The notes beneath the pieces are model-generated. The model was given only the letters and a program-made list of their open reading frames with translations. It did no database searches and was not told the DNA's origin. DNA of 64,000 bases from NCBI GenBank assembly GCA_008933995.1, contig WARS01000052.1:4526001-4590000 (forward strand). Reading direction: 5' to 3'. Positions within the stretch are counted from its first letter, which is position 1, and every line of letters begins with the position of its first letter. The DNA comes from Datnioides undecimradiatus. Its lineage: Eukaryota; Chordata; Actinopteri; Lobotiformes; Datnioididae. Made by a program: the position numbers and the translations under genes. Below, piece by piece: positions 61,101 through 64,000 of the stretch.

Positions 61101-64000
61101 CTTTTCCTGCTGGGCCTCATGCTGCATCAAATGGGGACGGGGGGGTGTCTGTCTTCTCATTAGGCTAACATGTGTCTATCACATCCTTCGGTCCCTGGGT
61201 AGTGGATGCCCATGGCGGTAAAACAGTCATAATCCTCTGAGAACGGCTTTGTCAGTTCTGATACCCATGTCCCTCAGTGGGAGAGCCGGGGTGTTGCTGC
61301 CTAAATACCTGACAAATCCGGTTGCCACCTGAATACCGGAGTAATCCATCACACACCTCTGATGGGCCTACAGAGGCAGATAGAAAGCCTGAGGGTGAAC
61401 GGAGCTATAGTTTTTGGTGGATGTGGTTGACAGCAACAATATGGGTGTGGTTGTGAAGACTCGACAGCTACATGAAACAACAAGAGATCTAATAATGACT
61501 TAAGCAAACTGCACGGGGACTCCTTGTGTATTTTGGCAAGGCTAATCGAAACATGGTTCGGGGGAGTGGTGTTGGAAGACATGCAAGAACTATTTAGGGA
61601 TTCATGCACACAAGTAGACAAAACGTGTTTACACTGTGATGGATTAGGGAGAACTACTATTCATATTTTTGTTGTTCAGGGAGGGACTACAGGTGTCTTC
61701 ATTGGAGGGGTTGGAAAGGATGGTTGACCTCACTTAAAATCTGTATCAAACTGGAGGGAGGGGGATTAAAAGTGAAACCGACAAACCTTCGCGCTGATCT
61801 GTTTGAGGATGAGGTGATTTGATGGAGGTGAGCGATGGAATGAAAAGATACAAAGTGGAGAGGAAAACAAGACAGTGAAAGACAACAGTGTTTCCATAGA
61901 CACAGTGGAGGTTAGTGACGTGGTACAGGTCGGCACAAGTGATGTGAACGTACACAGTATCAGGGAAGGAAACTCACTTTTACAAATGATTTGTGGTTGT
62001 TTATATGTTTCATTTTCAATTGGCATTTATATTGCTTGGTATTCATAAATTAATCAAAATGTCTAATATCCAACAAAACTCATATTAGGTGTGAGACGTC
62101 ACACTTACTTACTTACTTTGATTATTTATCATCAGAGGACAGACAGTGCATTTTTGTATCAAAACCCAACTGGATAATTAAAAAAGAGATCAATTAACAA
62201 GTTAAATACACCATCCACCAAAGTACTGGAGTTTCTACGGCTCACCCTGTACGCATGAAAACATTTTTATCTCCTTAAAAATACTTTTTTTCCCTTTTCA
62301 AGAGCACTTGTTGACGTAAAGGACACTAGATGTGCTCCTGAACCCAATCTTGTCCCTCATAAAATCAACCTGAATTGATAATTTTGTGAGTTTCCCTCCG
62401 TGACACATGCTCACACACACACACACACACACCAGCGCGCGCGCACACACACACACACACCGAACAGCATGAAGACATTTTGGTAAAAGAAAAGCCCGGC
62501 TGCAGCACTTTATCCTCTATGACATATTGACATGTCACATGGATATATGAAGGAGTGCCAGCAGACAGAAGCTGACATCCCTCCTCCGTTGTGGGATAAG
62601 CACTTGACAAATGAGCGCTCATGCACAATCACAAGACGCTTGTGATTCTGCCCACGTTGATGGAGTCCTCCTTTAGAGGAGGGTCACCAAAAGCGACCCA
62701 CAGCAAACAAGGCGCGTACGCACGTGCACACCTGCACACCTACGAAGAGGCACGCGCTCTTAATGGATGAGCAGTGGAAGGACATAAATAGACACGCAGA
62801 CAGGAAGGGGAAAAACAGTCCATGAGCAGACCCCCCTCCACCCGCCTTCAGTCTCACTTTCCCCCCTCCCACAAAGAAATATGAGGACATCATTCTCTGG
62901 TGGCTCTAAAATGTCAAGACAAAGGGTGGTGAAGGTGGTGCTTGCAGCATGTGTGTGTACCTGCAGACAGAAATTAGATCAGGTAGCGACGGTGAGTGGA
63001 AAAAAACAGAGACACATTCGCAGACACAAAACACCATCCCACAACAAGCACATTTAATGCAGGTCTGACAGAGGTGTGTGGGTGTTTGTATCTGGGTGGG
63101 TGTTGATAGAGGATAATACCATAATTCTTTCTGCCATGGTAATCTTTCTCATATGTCACCTTCAAGCGATGGTCATTTTATTGACATTTCAAGCCTAAAA
63201 ATGGCTCTCAGACATTTTTCTCTCAGACTCTCAGAAGACACCAAAGTTAATCCAGTGGTAGATTCTTATAAAGCACTCAAGAGACATAGTTAAATGTTAC
63301 AATTAAAAGCAGTTAATCGGAGTGTATAATTGCAAGACTTTGTGCATCACACGACATTAAGAATTGTGACATTACTGTATTTATTTATTCATAGCCCAAG
63401 CATCATTTTAATTTTGTGCTGCGGTTTTAAAAATCAACTCATCTTTTTACAGCCTGCTGGTAAACATCGACACTGTAAGTTTTAACAGTTGTCAAATGAC
63501 CTGTTTGCCTCCGCAGCTTGTTATGTTTACAGGTTTGAGAGCAGACGTTGTAAGCCCCTAAATCCCCCCTCTGGTGTCTCAGAATAAAAAAAAAAACCAT
63601 ATAACAACAGGAAGGGAAGAGAGGCATGTCAAAGGCCACTTGTCTTGAGTCCCTCATGTTTTAAACCCAATCAAGCAGCCCGGTGATAGCACAACCCCAG
63701 GTCTCGTCTCCTCATTCTTGCAGCAGCAACAAAGACAGCAGAGAGAAAACATGGCCAGAGCCTTTGTTCTCCATTCCAGACTAGTACACTTTTAAAAGGT
63801 TACGGTTGGTTTGATTTCTATCTTTCCACTGGTGTGGCGAGGCTGGCGGAAAAGTTGGTGTTGGGGCCAATGGGTTGACAGCTACCTGGGTGGTGTTAGA
63901 GACTAGCTGGGCCTGGGGGCCCCGCTGGCGCCAAGCCACAGAACTACTGTAATTACCTCTGAGGGAAAGAAAAGGCTGCGCTTGCACCTGTGACAGACAT
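58132..64000. other. Intron sequence upstream of Ig3 to the right edge
   Basis: 5869 nt. No Ig2 exon and no recognisable Ig2-Ig3 mini-exon. It holds the CA/CG/CA run at 62412-62460. A segment at 63886-63958 has exon-like splice borders but no homology to LAR. Confidence 0.7.
62412..62460. repeat. (CA)n(CG)n(CA)n alternating run
   Basis: CA repeats flank a core gcgcgcgcgc, giving almost 50 nt of mostly alternating purine-pyrimidine. Such sequence is prone to Z-DNA. It lies in the intron upstream of the Ig3 exon. Confidence 0.9.

Noticed and set aside
63886-63958. Exon-like segment with acceptor ctttccctcag and donor CAG/GTAGCT, open on the minus strand
   Set aside because: The encoded NYSSSVAWRQRGPQAQ-type sequence does not match LAR Ig2, the Ig2-Ig3 mini-exon or any Ig fold, and 73 nt does not chain in phase with a known exon.
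58132-64000. Search for the Ig2 exon and the Ig2-Ig3 mini-exon
   Set aside because: No stretch encoding the conserved Ig2 residues was recognised, so these exons are taken to lie beyond the right edge; a 12-nt mini-exon could not be told from chance by eye.

Overview
The window is a piece of a vertebrate genome, most likely a teleost fish. It contains the central and 3' part of one large gene read on the minus strand: a LAR-type (type IIa) receptor protein tyrosine phosphatase. The encoded protein matches PTPRF (LAR) better than its paralogues PTPRS and PTPRD. Diagnostic stretches are the D1 segment [16 protein letters not shown], the FN1-FN2 segment [19 protein letters not shown]-like, and the membrane anchor beginning PEMLWVMGPVLAV. 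Teleosts often keep two copies (ptprfa, ptprfb), and the sequence alone does not let me say which this is. The fish assignment rests on compact introns, dense CA/GT and GA microsatellites, and two degraded interspersed repeats of a kind I associate with ray-finned fish.

I resolved 24 coding exons, all with GT-AG borders and with reading phases that chain without a break into 1553 codons. From right (5') to left (3') they encode Ig3 (57862-58131), eight fibronectin type III repeats (FN1-FN8, 56567 down to 37186), a membrane-proximal segment with an RRRR furin-type site (35573-34112), the transmembrane segment (27206-27052), the juxtamembrane and wedge region (23243-18838), the complete catalytic D1 phosphatase domain (15199-8191), and the first part of the pseudo-catalytic D2 domain (7024-1847). 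The signal peptide, Ig1 and Ig2 lie beyond the right edge. The D2 WPD-like and P-loop exons, the stop codon and the 3' UTR lie beyond the left edge. No second gene is supported; the other open frames are intronic or antisense shadows.

The exons describe a cell-surface receptor whose Ig and FN ectodomain binds matrix or synaptic partners. It would be cleaved once during maturation into two associated subunits and signals through D1, with D2 as a docking and regulatory domain. Alternative splicing is plausible. A 27-nt, 9-codon microexon (43298-43324) sits in FN5 at the place of the mammalian LASE-c insert, and several FN modules are flanked by phase-1 introns, so they can be skipped in frame.

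The remaining ~93% of the window is intron. Points of interest there are a perfect 18-bp hairpin about 95 nt upstream of the P-loop exon, a CpG-island-like block inside the intron just before D1, a foldback repeat at 2450-2808, a degraded MITE-like repeat at 26035-26490, long pyrimidine-rich (sense-strand) tracts in front of several exons, and a Z-DNA-prone CA/CG/CA run. I found no novel multi-gene system.
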